Shown here: piece after piece, positions 24,115 to 31,540 of the stretch
Position numbering within the stretch: the stretch's first letter is position 1
Layout of the letters: every line of letters starts with the position of its first letter
Assembly (NCBI GenBank): GCA_002894305.1
Contig: PGEI01000030.1
Location: 1-33,781, forward strand
Length of the DNA stretch: 33,781 nucleotides
Origin: Comamonadaceae bacterium CD01
GTDB taxonomy: Bacteria > Pseudomonadota > Gammaproteobacteria > Burkholderiales > Burkholderiaceae_C
Direction: 5' to 3'
Made by a program: the position numbers and the translations under genes
Notes under the pieces: generated by a model
Database searches by the model: none
What the model was told of the DNA's origin: nothing
Seen by the model: only the letters and a program-made list of their open reading frames with translations

Positions 24115-26580
24115 ATGGATCAGCAACGCACAAGCGTGGGCGCCAAGGCGACGGGTGGGGCGGCGGGCAGGGCGGCGGCCAGGGGCTGGCAGCGCCGCCT
24201 GGGCGTGGCCGCTCTGGTGGCGGTCAGCCTGGGGCTGGCGGCTTGTTCCTCGCCCGAGGACAAAGTGGCCTCGTTCTACAAAAAGGGCCAGGGCTACATG
24301 CAGTCGGCAGACTACGTCAAGGCCAGCCTGGAGTTCAAGAACGCGCTGCAGATCAACCCCAACAACGTGCCCGCCATGTACGGCCTGGCGTTGATTGCCG
24401 AGCACAACAGCAACTGGGATCAGACCAACGCGCTGCTGCGCCGCGTGATCGAGCTCGACCCCCAGCACCTGCAGGCGCACATCAAGCTGGGCAAGCTGCT
24501 GCTGGCCGCCGGCCGCGCCGAGGCAGCCAAGGAGTACAGCGACGCCGCCATGGCGCTGGCCCCGACCGACGCAGACGTGATTGCGCTGCGCGCGGCCATC
24601 GTGTTCCAGCAGGGCGACCGCGCGCAGGCGGTCGAGCTGGCCAAGCAGGCGCTGGAGCAGCGCGCCGACCAGACCGACGCGCTCGTCGTGCTGGCCACGG
24701 CGCGCATTGCCGACGGCGACATCGACGGCGGGCTGGCGCGGCTGGACGAGGCGCTCAAGACCAACGAGCGCGACCTGGCGCTGCAGCTCATCAAGGCCCG
24801 CACGCTGGAGAAGGCCGGCCGCCTGGACGACGCCGAGGCCACCTACCAGAAACTATTGGGCTTCAACCCCGGCAGCAAGGAGATGCGCCACCTGCTGGCG
24901 CAGTTCTACATGGCCCACGGCAAGCCGGCGCAGGCCGAGGAGCAGTACCGCGCCGCCGCCAAAGAGCACCCGGACGACCTGCAGGCCAAGCTGGACGTGG
25001 TGCGCTTCATCGGCGGCACCAAAGGCCCGCAGGCCGCTGCCGACGAACTGCAGCAGCTCATCGTCGCCCAGCCCAAGCAGCTGGAGCTGAAGCTTGCGTT
25101 GGCCAGCCTGCGCAAACAGGAGGGCCAGCTGGACGCCGCCCGCGCGCTGTGGAACGAGGTGGCCGACCAGGCGGGCGACGAGGCGGCCGGCCTGTCGGCG
25201 CGCGCCGCGCTGGCCACCGACGCGCTGGCGCAGGGCGACAAGGCCGGCGCCGCGCGCCAGCTCTCCGACATCCTGGCCAAGGACGCGCGCAACGAGCAGG
25301 CGCTGGTGCTGCGTGCCAGCATTGCGATGGACGAGCGCCGCCTGGACGACGCAGTGGGCGACCTGCGCACCGTCTTGCGCGACACCCCCGCATCGGCCCA
25401 GGCCGCCGCGCTGCTGGCCCGCACCTACGAGCTGCAGGGCGCGCCCGAGCTGGCGCAGGAGCAATACGCCCGCGCCGCGCAAAACAGCAAATACGCGCCC
25501 ATCATTGCCATGCCCTACGCCCAGTTTCTGGCCAGCAGCGGCAAAGAGCGCCTGGTCGAGGGCGTGCTGCGCGAAGTGCTGCAGGCATCCCCCCAATACC
25601 TGCCCGCCTACCAGATGCTGGCGCAGACCTACCTGAACCTGGGCAACCTGGAAGGCGCAGCGCAGGTGGTGCAGGCCGTGGCGCGCCTGCCGGGCCAGGA
25701 GCTGGCCACGCTGCAGCTCACCGGCGCGCTGGCTGCCGCCCACGGCAACTGGGACGCCGCCATTACCGCCTACAAAAAGGCGCATGAGCTGGCGCCCGCC
25801 GACCTGCAGTCTGTCGCCAGCCTGCTGGGCACCTACCAGCGCGCCGGCATGGCCCCGCAGGCGCGCGCCTTCATGCAGTCGGCCGTGGCGGCCGCGCCCG
25901 ACGCACTGCCGCTGCGCCTGATGCAGGCCCAGCTGGCGCAGCAGACGGGCGACGCGGCAGCCGCGCGCAAGGGTTTTGAGGACGTCATCGCCCGCGACCC
26001 CAAGAACACCGGCGCCTACCTGGGCCTGGCCAGCCTGATGGACGGCAACAAGCAGCCCGAGCAGGCCGACCAGGTCATCGAGCAGGCGCTGCAACAACTG
26101 CCCGGCCAGTTCGAGCTGCGCACCATGCGCGCCGGCCTGCTGCAGCAGATGGACAAGAATGAAGACGCCATCGCGCTGTACGAGCAACTGCTCAAAGAGC
26201 GCCCCAACGCCGACCTGATCGCCAACAACCTGGCCAGCCTGCTGAGCGACGCGCCCGGTGCCGACCAGGCCCGCTACGACCGCGCCTACGAACTGGCGCG
26301 GCGCCTGCGCGGCAGCAGCGTGCCCCAGTTTCTGGACACGCTGGGCTGGGCCAGCTACCGTGTAGGCCGCTTCGAAGAAGCCCACGCGCCGCTGCGCGAC
26401 GCCGTCGCCGCCATGCCGCAGTCGGCCAACGCACACTACCACCTGGGCATGAACCAGCTGGCGCAGAACAACAAACCCGGCGCCCGCAAGACGCTGCAGC
26501 AGGCGCTGGATCTGGCTGCCAAGAGCGACAGCCCCGCCCCCTGGCTGGACGACGCCCGCAAGGCCTTGGAAGGGCTGTAA
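24115..26580 (+). CDS. PEP-CTERM-system TPR lipoprotein (PrsT type)
   Basis: Lipid-anchored scaffold characteristic of exosortase loci, probably facing the periplasm. The 821-aa precursor has a basic N-terminus and hydrophobic stretch ending in the lipobox LAAC (C44), then SSPEDKVASFYKKGQGYMQS. About 20 tetratricopeptide units follow (for example YVKASLEFKNALQINPNNV and AITAYKKAHELAPADLQSV). Length is close to the family norm of about 900. A purine-rich AGAAAGGGAAG ribosome site precedes ATG 24115. It lies 6 bases before the ATPase gene. The family is thought to assist polymer or protein export, but its exact role is not established. Confidence 0.9.
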   Translation: MDQQRTSVGAKATGGAAGRAAARGWQRRLGVAALVAVSLGLAACSSPEDKVASFYKKGQGYMQSADYVKASLEFKNALQINPNNVPAMYGLALIAEHNSNWDQTNALLRRVIELDPQHLQAHIKLGKLLLAAGRAEAAKEYSDAAMALAPTDADVIALRAAIVFQQGDRAQAVELAKQALEQRADQTDALVVLATARIADGDIDGGLARLDEALKTNERDLALQLIKARTLEKAGRLDDAEATYQKLLGFNPGSKEMRHLLAQFYMAHGKPAQAEEQYRAAAKEHPDDLQAKLDVVRFIGGTKGPQAAADELQQLIVAQPKQLELKLALASLRKQEGQLDAARALWNEVADQAGDEAAGLSARAALATDALAQGDKAGAARQLSDILAKDARNEQALVLRASIAMDERRLDDAVGDLRTVLRDTPASAQAAALLARTYELQGAPELAQEQYARAAQNSKYAPIIAMPYAQFLASSGKERLVEGVLREVLQASPQYLPAYQMLAQTYLNLGNLEGAAQVVQAVARLPGQELATLQLTGALAAAHGNWDAAITAYKKAHELAPADLQSVASLLGTYQRAGMAPQARAFMQSAVAAAPDALPLRLMQAQLAQQTGDAAAARKGFEDVIARDPKNTGAYLGLASLMDGNKQPEQADQVIEQALQQLPGQFELRTMRAGLLQQMDKNEDAIALYEQLLKERPNADLIANNLASLLSDAPGADQARYDRAYELARRLRGSSVPQFLDTLGWASYRVGRFEEAHAPLRDAVAAMPQSANAHYHLGMNQLAQNNKPGARKTLQQALDLAAKSDSPAPWLDDARKALEGL

Positions 26581-26586
26581 GCAAGC

Positions 26587-27420
26587 ATGTACGAAGCGTT
26601 CTACGGACTGCGTGAAAAACCCTTCACCATCCAGCCCGACCCCGACTTTCTGTACTTCGGCAAGCGCCACTCGCTGGCCTTCACCATGCTGCAGTACGGC
26701 GTGGAAAACCGCGTCGGCTTCACCGTCATCTGCGGCGAGGTCGGCTGCGGCAAGACCACGCTGGTGCGCCACCTGCTCAACACTCTGGGGCAAGGGCTTA
26801 CCGTCGGGCTGGTGTCCAACACCCACCAGGACATCGCCGACCTGCAGGAATGGGTGCTGCTGGCCTTTGGCCTGCCCTACGACGGCATGACGCCCGTGGC
26901 GCGCTACGACGCCTTCCAGCGCTTCCTGATCCAGGAATTCGCCGCCGGGCGGCGCGTGATACTCATCGTCGACGAGGCGCAGAACCTGAGCAGCGGCGCG
27001 CTGGAGTCGCTGCGCATGCTCTCCAACATCAACGCCGACAAGGATCAGCTGCTGCAGGTCATCCTGGTCGGCCAGCCCGAGCTGCGCGCCAAGCTGCAGC
27101 AGCCCGAGCTGCGCCAGTTCGCCCAGCGCGTGGGCGTCGACTTTTTTCTGCCCCCGCTCACGCCCGAAGAAGTGGCCAAATACGTGCAACACCGCCTGCA
27201 CGTGGCCGGGCGCGAAGAGCCGTTGTTCACCGACGAGGCGCTCACCCTGATCGCCCAGGCCACCGGCGGCATTCCGCGCTCGGTCAATATCCTGTGCGAC
27301 ATGGCGCTGGTCTACGGCTTTGGCGCCGACATGGCCACCATCGACTCGCCGCTGGTGCTTGAAGTGCTGGCAGACCGCCGCAACTTCGGCGTGCTCGAAG
27401 TCGACCTGCCGCTGGAGTGA
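26587..27420 (+). CDS. PEP-CTERM-locus secretion ATPase (AAA, GspA/ExeA-like)
   Basis: Cytoplasmic AAA ATPase found with exosortases and related to ExeA/GspA. The 277-aa protein starts MYEAFYGLREKPFTIQPDPD and FLYFGKRHSLAFTMLQYGVE, the subfamily's hallmark. It has Walker A GEVGCGKTT (K56), Walker B VILIVDEAQNLS (D129, E130) and a sensor region around LVGQPELRAKL. The C-terminal lid has ATGGIPRSVNILCDMALVYG. Unlike ExeA it has no peptidoglycan-binding or long C-terminal region. It follows the TPR gene by 6 bases, so the two are co-transcribed. Energising the export machinery is plausible but unproven. Confidence 0.9.
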   Translation: MYEAFYGLREKPFTIQPDPDFLYFGKRHSLAFTMLQYGVENRVGFTVICGEVGCGKTTLVRHLLNTLGQGLTVGLVSNTHQDIADLQEWVLLAFGLPYDGMTPVARYDAFQRFLIQEFAAGRRVILIVDEAQNLSSGALESLRMLSNINADKDQLLQVILVGQPELRAKLQQPELRQFAQRVGVDFFLPPLTPEEVAKYVQHRLHVAGREEPLFTDEALTLIAQATGGIPRSVNILCDMALVYGFGADMATIDSPLVLEVLADRRNFGVLEVDLPLE

Positions 27421-27432
27421 AGCACCCTCCGG

Positions 27433-27454
27433 GCCTGCCCCGCGCGCGGCAGGC
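27433..27454 (+). terminator. GC-rich hairpin after the ATPase gene
   Basis: GCCTGCC and GGCAGGC pair over a GC-rich 8-base loop starting 13 bases after the ATPase stop. There is no T-run, so termination is uncertain. Further hairpins follow at 27524-27540 (CCCAGG/CCTGGG) and near 27558-27571 (GCCGCT/AGCGGC). Confidence 0.35.
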
Positions 27455-27574
27455 TCAGGCAAGAACGATGCGCAGTTCGTGGCTGCCTCGAACCCGTCAT
27501 TAGCCCATTAGCCCATTGGAACCCCCAGGAACACCCTGGGAAACCGGGCGCTGGCGCCGCTGTAGCGGCCGGCC

Positions 27575-27619
27575 TAGTCCAATGGACTTATTGTTACAAG
27601 CGCTCCCCCCTCGTACATT
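27575..27619 (+). promoter_or_regulatory. Promoter and conserved upstream box, substrate gene 1
   Basis: The box TAGTCC, ten bases, TTGTTACA (27575-27598) recurs before all three substrate genes, here 99 bases from the ATG. TTGTTA (27591-27596) can serve as -35, with TACATT 17 bases later (27614-27619) as -10. A perfect 7-bp inverted repeat TTGAATT/AATTCAA lies at 27618-27637, just downstream, and is unique to this copy. Confidence 0.62.
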
Positions 27620-27673
27620 GAATTCCGTGAAATTCAACTTTGCCGTATCGGCATAACCTGGAGGGCAGCAATC

Positions 27674-28429
27674 ATGAACATTTCGTACAAATCGCTGACG
27701 GTATCGCTTGGAGCTGTTGCTCTGGCTTGTGCCGCAACCACGGCGTCGGCAGATACGGTGGATGTGAAATACAACAGTGCACAGTGGGGTTCGGTAGCGA
27801 GCACAATCCATGATCATAATCAATCGCCGTATTCAATCAATACCAACGCCGGTGCTTTCAATATGGCAATCGACAATCCAGTTCCATCTCCGGGTATTTT
27901 GAGTGGATCTTCCATCATTGCTTGGTGCGTTGAACTGACAGAATTCCTGGATACCAGTGATACGGTGAAGTACACCGTGAGTTATGCAACGCAGGATTGG
28001 GCGGGTGTTGTTACACGACTGTTCAACGCGTTTTATGACGATGTTGTGGCTGCTGGCACTAACGTGATGTCCGCCGCGATGCAATACGCCATTTGGGAGT
28101 TGGTGACGGATGGTAATAATTGGAATGTCAGCAACGTAGACGGCGTTGGCTTTCACGTTTCTTCGACTGGCACCGGCGTCAATGCGGCTAAAACCCAAGC
28201 CGATGCGTGGTTGACTGATTTGAAGAACGACTCAGACCTTGGCGCTACCGGTAAATACCGTGTGGTTTCCTTGACCCATGAAGGTGCACCAGGTACACAA
28301 GACTTGATCACCATCAGCGAAGTCCCGCTGCCCGGCGCAGCGCTGATGTTCCTGTCGGCCCTGGGTATTGGCGGCCTGGCACGCCGCAAGAGCGCAGCGG
28401 CCCAGCCTGCCGAGGCGCTGGCAGCCTGA
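27674..28429 (+). CDS. Exosortase substrate 1, thioester-like Cys/Gln domain, VPLPG signal
   Basis: Exported surface or matrix protein of 251 aa. Signal peptide: residues 1-26 (SLGAVALACAATTASA). The body carries IIAWCVELTEFLD with C85 and SAAMQYAIWELV with Q137. In Gram-positive TED adhesins a Cys and a Gln in similar wording form an internal thioester. The C-terminus has EVPLPGAALMFLSALGIGGL then ARRK, a PEP-CTERM-type signal, followed by an 11-residue tail. A GGAGGG ribosome site precedes the ATG. It is the most divergent of the three paralogues and its coding sequence is less GC-rich. Sorting by the exosortase at 22360 is expected; thioester formation is inferred from two motifs only. Confidence 0.88.
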   Translation: MNISYKSLTVSLGAVALACAATTASADTVDVKYNSAQWGSVASTIHDHNQSPYSINTNAGAFNMAIDNPVPSPGILSGSSIIAWCVELTEFLDTSDTVKYTVSYATQDWAGVVTRLFNAFYDDVVAAGTNVMSAAMQYAIWELVTDGNNWNVSNVDGVGFHVSSTGTGVNAAKTQADAWLTDLKNDSDLGATGKYRVVSLTHEGAPGTQDLITISEVPLPGAALMFLSALGIGGLARRKSAAAQPAEALAA

Positions 28430-28484
28430 CCAGTAGCTTGACTTGACCAATCGCTGACGCGTTAGCTGCGTGGGCGGAACCTCA

Positions 28485-28518
28485 AAGCCGGCCGGTGTGC
28501 AAACACCGGCCGGCTTTT
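28485..28518 (+). terminator. Rho-independent terminator after substrate 1
   Basis: A perfect 14-bp stem, AAGCCGGCCGGTGT with its complement, encloses a GCAA loop, followed by TTTT. It stands 56 bases after the stop codon and is the strongest terminator in the window. Confidence 0.88.
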
Positions 28519-28550
28519 CCATGGGCGCCGCGTTGTGAAGAAAGCGTCGC

Positions 28551-28643
28551 CGCTGGATTGCGGCCTTCGCCGCAATGATGGAGGAGGGGAGTTCCGGTCT
28601 TTGGGCACAAAGCGAGCCGCGGCAAGATCGCGGACGCGTTCCA
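28551..28643. repeat. Half copy of the palindromic element (copy B)
   Basis: This matches the centre and right arm of the element at 23917-24064. It keeps a perfect central hairpin ATTGCGGC/GCCGCAAT and GCAATGATGGAG. CTTTGGG and the terminal GCGGCAAGATCG are also shared. The left arm is missing, so it is a truncated or deleted copy. Together with the terminator and promoter it accounts for most of the 399-bp gap between the first two substrate genes. Confidence 0.72.
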
Positions 28644-28734
28644 GTGCAGAGGTTGCACATTCGTGCTTTGAGAGGGAAAGAGACAGGGCAGACGTGTGGA
28701 TCTGGAGGCATAAGCGTTGGCAAAAGACTATTTT

Positions 28735-28780
28735 TAGTCCAATCGGCCCATTGTTACATTTGCCCATTTTTACGTAACAT
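28735..28780 (+). promoter_or_regulatory. Promoter and conserved upstream box, substrate gene 2
   Basis: TAGTCC, AATCGGCCCA, TTGTTACA at 28735-28758 matches the box before substrate 1 at 20 of 24 positions, 94 bases before the ATG. TTGTTA (28751-28756) and TAACAT (28775-28780) give -35 and -10 with an 18-base spacer. The box contains the half-sites CAAT and ATTG six bases apart. Confidence 0.65.
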
Positions 28781-28828
28781 CCACACACAGTTGTTCGATT
28801 TCTTTTTTCCTTCTTGAAAGCATCCATC

Positions 28829-29590
28829 ATGAAATATTTCAGCAAGACCCTGACGCTCACCCTCGGCGCCGTGGCCTTGTCCTTCGCTGCAACGTCCGCG
28901 TCGGCAGACACCGTCCAACTGCGCTACGACGGCGCCAACCACAAGCCGTTCGTCAGTGAAAAGATCGACGTAAAACCCGGCACAGGAACCAACTTCAAGA
29001 CTACCGACGTCGGCCAGTTCAAGATGACCGTGCAAAACGGTGGCGACAGCACCGCGTTCACGCAGGGCCAATCCATCCTGGCATGGTGCGTTGAAGTCAC
29101 GCAAAGCGTGAAGAGCAGCACCCTCTACACCATCGAAACCGCCACCCAGAGTTGGACGACCGCGCTGACCCGCCTGTTCGACAAATACCTGGACAAGGTC
29201 ACTAACAGCGTCACCTCGGCTGCCATGCAACTGGCCATCTGGGAAATCGTTGGCGGCGACACGAAGCTGAATCTCGGCGCCGGCAACTTCCAGGCAAAAA
29301 CGCCCAACGGCGGTTGGGATGCATTGGCAAACAACAATTCCTACAAGGCCATCAATCAAGCGCAAGCCTGGCTCAACGACCTGTACAACGGTGGCGAGGT
29401 GGAGCGCAAGTGGGACGTGGTGCACCTGACCAGCGCCGGCGCGCAAGACCTGGTGGGCGTCACCCCCTACATCGCGATCAGCGAAGTGCCGCTGCCCGGT
29501 GCCGCGCTGATGTTCCTGTCGGCCCTGGGCGTTGGCGGCCTGGCACGCCGCAAGCGCGCTGCGGCCCAGCCGGCAAAGGCGCTGGCTTGA
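28829..29590 (+). CDS. Exosortase substrate 2, thioester-like Cys/Gln domain, VPLPG signal
   Basis: A 253-aa paralogue very similar to the third copy. The signal peptide is TLTLTLGAVALSFAATSASA (residues 7-26). The body has ILAWCVEVTQSVKSS with C87, WTTALTRLFDKYLDKV and TSAAMQLAIWEIVGG with Q134. Next come AQAWLNDL and WDVVHLTSAGAQDLV. The sorting signal is EVPLPGAALMFLSALGVGGL plus ARRKR, with a tail of about 11 residues. ATG 28829 directly precedes the signal peptide; an upstream in-frame start adds five residues. It has its own promoter and terminator, so its level could be set separately from its neighbours. Confidence 0.9.
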   Translation: MKYFSKTLTLTLGAVALSFAATSASADTVQLRYDGANHKPFVSEKIDVKPGTGTNFKTTDVGQFKMTVQNGGDSTAFTQGQSILAWCVEVTQSVKSSTLYTIETATQSWTTALTRLFDKYLDKVTNSVTSAAMQLAIWEIVGGDTKLNLGAGNFQAKTPNGGWDALANNNSYKAINQAQAWLNDLYNGGEVERKWDVVHLTSAGAQDLVGVTPYIAISEVPLPGAALMFLSALGVGGLARRKRAAAQPAKALA

Positions 29591-29638
29591 TTGGCTGAAG
29601 CGCTGCGGCACGGGACGACGGGTCGCACATGAAAAACC

Positions 29639-29668
29639 GGCCGGTGCTATTGGCACCGGCCTGTTTTT
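29639..29668 (+). terminator. Rho-independent terminator after substrate 2
   Basis: GGCCGGTGC and GCACCGGCC pair perfectly (9 bp) around TATTG, followed by TGTTTTTG. It begins 48 bases after the stop codon and shares the GGCCGGTG core with the terminator after substrate 1. Confidence 0.85.
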
Positions 29669-29814
29669 GATTTTGGGCGTGGATTGAAAACATTTGCAAA
29701 ACCAACGGGTGCAACCAATAGCCATCTGGGTTTGACCTTATCCTGTGGCGGCCCGGTTGATGTGGTTGATGCATTAGGTAGTTAATGCCTTTTTGGATGC
29801 ATGCGGTGCAATGT

Positions 29815-29860
29815 TAGTCCATTCGGATCATTGTGATGCGGATGGAACATATCGTAACAT
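29815..29860 (+). promoter_or_regulatory. Promoter and conserved upstream box, substrate gene 3
   Basis: TAGTCC, ATTCGGATCA, TTGTGATG (29815-29838) matches the box of substrate 2 at 18 of 24 positions, 95 bases before the ATG. TTGTGA (29831-29836) and TAACAT (29855-29860) are 18 bases apart, exactly as in copy 2. CGTAACATC is also shared between copies 2 and 3. Confidence 0.62.
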
Positions 29861-29909
29861 CAACCAACAAATAGTCGATTTTCGTTTTCTTTTTCAGAAG
29901 GCATTCACC

Positions 29910-30653
29910 ATGCAATATTCCTGCAAGACCCTGTCGCTCACCCTCGGCGCCGTGGCCTTGTCGTTCGCGGCGGCCTCCGCCTCGGCTGATACCGTCAAGC
30001 TGGGCTACCACGGCCTGAATTACGACGTGATCAAGGCCCAGATCGACACCGATCCGGGTGCGGATACGAACTTCAAGCTTGCCGACGTGGGCATGTTCAA
30101 CATGTCCGTGCAAAAACCTGACGCAGGTGGCATCTTCGGATCCGGCCAGACCGTGCTGGCCTGGTGCGTCGAGGTGACCCAGTCGGTGAGCGAGGGCATC
30201 GTCTACGACATTGCCACCACGACCCAGAGCTGGACTGAGTCGATCACCCGCCTGTTCGACAAGCACTACGACCAGGTCAAGAACAGCATTACCTCGGCCG
30301 CCATGCAGTTGGCCATCTGGGAAATCGTCGGCGGTGACGCCAACCTGAAGCTCAGCGACGGCAACTTCCAGGCAAAGACCCGATACGACACCGATCAGAA
30401 GTACAACAGGGACTCGTACCAGGCCTACGCGCTGGCGCAGGAATGGCTCGATAAGCTGAACGACGGCGACGTGGCGCGCAAGTATGGCGTGGTGCACCTG
30501 ACCAACGATGGAGCGCAAGACTTGGTGACGGTGGTTCAGGTCAGCGAAGTGCCGCTACCCGGCGCCGCGCTGATGTTCCTGTCGGCCCTGGGCGTCGGCG
30601 GCCTGGCACGCCGCAAGCGCGCCGCCAAGCCGGAGCTGGCCCTGGCAGCCTGA
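29910..30653 (+). CDS. Exosortase substrate 3, thioester-like Cys/Gln domain, VPLPG signal
   Basis: A 247-aa paralogue. The signal peptide TLSLTLGAVALSFAAASASA is nearly identical to copy 2, also at the nucleotide level. The body has VLAWCVEVTQSVSEG with C86, SITRLFDKHYDQVKN and TSAAMQLAIWEIVGGD with Q133. Next come AQEWLDKLNDGD and YGVVHLTNDGAQDLV. The C-terminus reads EVPLPGAALMFLSALGVGGL, ARRKRAA, then eight more residues. An AGAAGG ribosome site precedes ATG 29910. The region between the signal peptide and the Cys differs most from copy 2, suggesting divergence of the exposed N-terminal face after duplication. Confidence 0.9.
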   Translation: MQYSCKTLSLTLGAVALSFAAASASADTVKLGYHGLNYDVIKAQIDTDPGADTNFKLADVGMFNMSVQKPDAGGIFGSGQTVLAWCVEVTQSVSEGIVYDIATTTQSWTESITRLFDKHYDQVKNSITSAAMQLAIWEIVGGDANLKLSDGNFQAKTRYDTDQKYNRDSYQAYALAQEWLDKLNDGDVARKYGVVHLTNDGAQDLVTVVQVSEVPLPGAALMFLSALGVGGLARRKRAAKPELALAA

Positions 30654-30676
30654 TGGTTGCGGTTTGATGCGCAAAG

Positions 30677-30700
30677 AGGCCGGTTTCGACCGGCCTTTTT
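30677..30700. terminator. Terminator between substrate 3 and the convergent regulator
   Basis: AGGCCGGT and ACCGGCCT form a perfect 8-bp stem with a TTCG tetraloop, followed by five T on the plus strand. The regulator gene ends 28 bases further on, reading the other way; its side has an A-run, so the hairpin may serve both directions. Confidence 0.86.
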
Positions 30701-30727
30701 CATGCTGTATCAGGAGGGTGCGCTGCG

Positions 30728-31540
30728 TCAGCGCGCGATCTGGTGGCGGTGCAGCTCTACCTTGGCAACCGCCTGGGCGCGGTTGAGCACGTCCAGCTTC
30801 TTGAAGATGCGCTGCATGTGGTTTTTGACGGTAAAGGCGCTGATTTCCAGGATGGAGCCAATCTCCAGATTGGTTTTGCCCAGGCGCACCCATTCCATGA
30901 TTTCCATCTCGCGCTCGCTCAGCCCGCACAGCGGAACCGTGGTGTCGAAGGTGTCGTCAAGCACGGCACCACCGCCTGCACGGGAGCGGTCGTAATACTG
31001 CTCGGGCAAGTGGGCGACCTGGCGAAACGCGGTGTCGATGTAGGGCAGCAGAAAGCGCAGTGCGTCGCGCGCCTTGGCCGTTCCCAGCTTGTCCGGGCCC
31101 AGCAGCAGGTAAAGGCAGTCATGGCGGCCGCGCTGATCCTTGAAGCCGTGCACCAGTCCGGTCTGCATCTTGCCCAGCGCGTGGGCGGTGGTTTCATCGT
31201 CCAGCGCGTCCAGGCCGACGTTGTCGCTGCGGTCGATGCAAAACGGCGTGTGCCCGCAGCCGACCCACTGGGCAAACAGCATGCTGGCCAGTGGCTGCAC
31301 GCGTTTGTCGTCAAACGTGTCGGTGCGCACGCCCTTGAGTGAGGAGACGACGTCGTGGCAGACCTCGCCCTGGGTGAAATCTCCCCACACGGCAATCATC
31401 ACGTCGTGCGGCAAAAAGCTTTGTACGTCCTCTTGCAGCCAATGGAACAGCTCATAGTGGCTGTGCACGGTCAGCGAGCGCTGCACCGACTGCAGCAGCG
31501 GCGTGAGTTCATCGATCGTCAAATGCGACAACAGAGACAT
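30728..31540 (-). CDS. epsA: LuxR-family regulator, EpsA type
   Basis: Transcription factor of the exosortase/EPS-associated EpsA family. The 270-aa protein begins MSLLSHLTIDELTPLLQSVQ. It has a sensor-like N-domain of about 200 residues (HYELFHWLQEDVQSFLPHDV, then GDFTQGEVCHDVV). A C-terminal LuxR helix-turn-helix follows: LSEREMEIMEWVRLGKTNLE, then SAFTVKNHMQRIFKKLDVLN. No phosphoreceiver domain is evident. ATG 31540 follows a GGGAGAG site; an in-frame start ten codons earlier adds an unconserved MRPPPGRETT. It is convergent with substrate 3 and is the natural candidate to act at the shared TAGTCC boxes. Binding is inferred from context. Confidence 0.86.
   Translation of the reverse strand: MSLLSHLTIDELTPLLQSVQRSLTVHSHYELFHWLQEDVQSFLPHDVMIAVWGDFTQGEVCHDVVSSLKGVRTDTFDDKRVQPLASMLFAQWVGCGHTPFCIDRSDNVGLDALDDETTAHALGKMQTGLVHGFKDQRGRHDCLYLLLGPDKLGTAKARDALRFLLPYIDTAFRQVAHLPEQYYDRSRAGGGAVLDDTFDTTVPLCGLSEREMEIMEWVRLGKTNLEIGSILEISAFTVKNHMQRIFKKLDVLNRAQAVAKVELHRHQIAR

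Noticed and set aside
22318-24480. A 720-codon minus-strand frame over the exosortase gene
   Set aside because: It is a His/Gln-rich antisense shadow that crosses the palindromic element; no domain is recognisable.
24853-27462. An 869-codon open frame on the minus strand opposite the TPR and ATPase genes
   Set aside because: It has low-complexity His/Gln/Gly/Val-rich composition typical of antisense reading in GC-rich DNA and covers two well-recognised genes.
27499-27519. Repeated ATTAGCCC units as a CRISPR or iteron array
   Set aside because: Only two short units occur, without spacers or regular array structure.
28700-28740. Possible sigma-54 -24/-12 promoter (TGGCAA) before substrate 2
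   Set aside because: No TTGCA-type -12 element at the required spacing, and the other two substrate genes lack any counterpart; a sigma-70-like pair fits all three.
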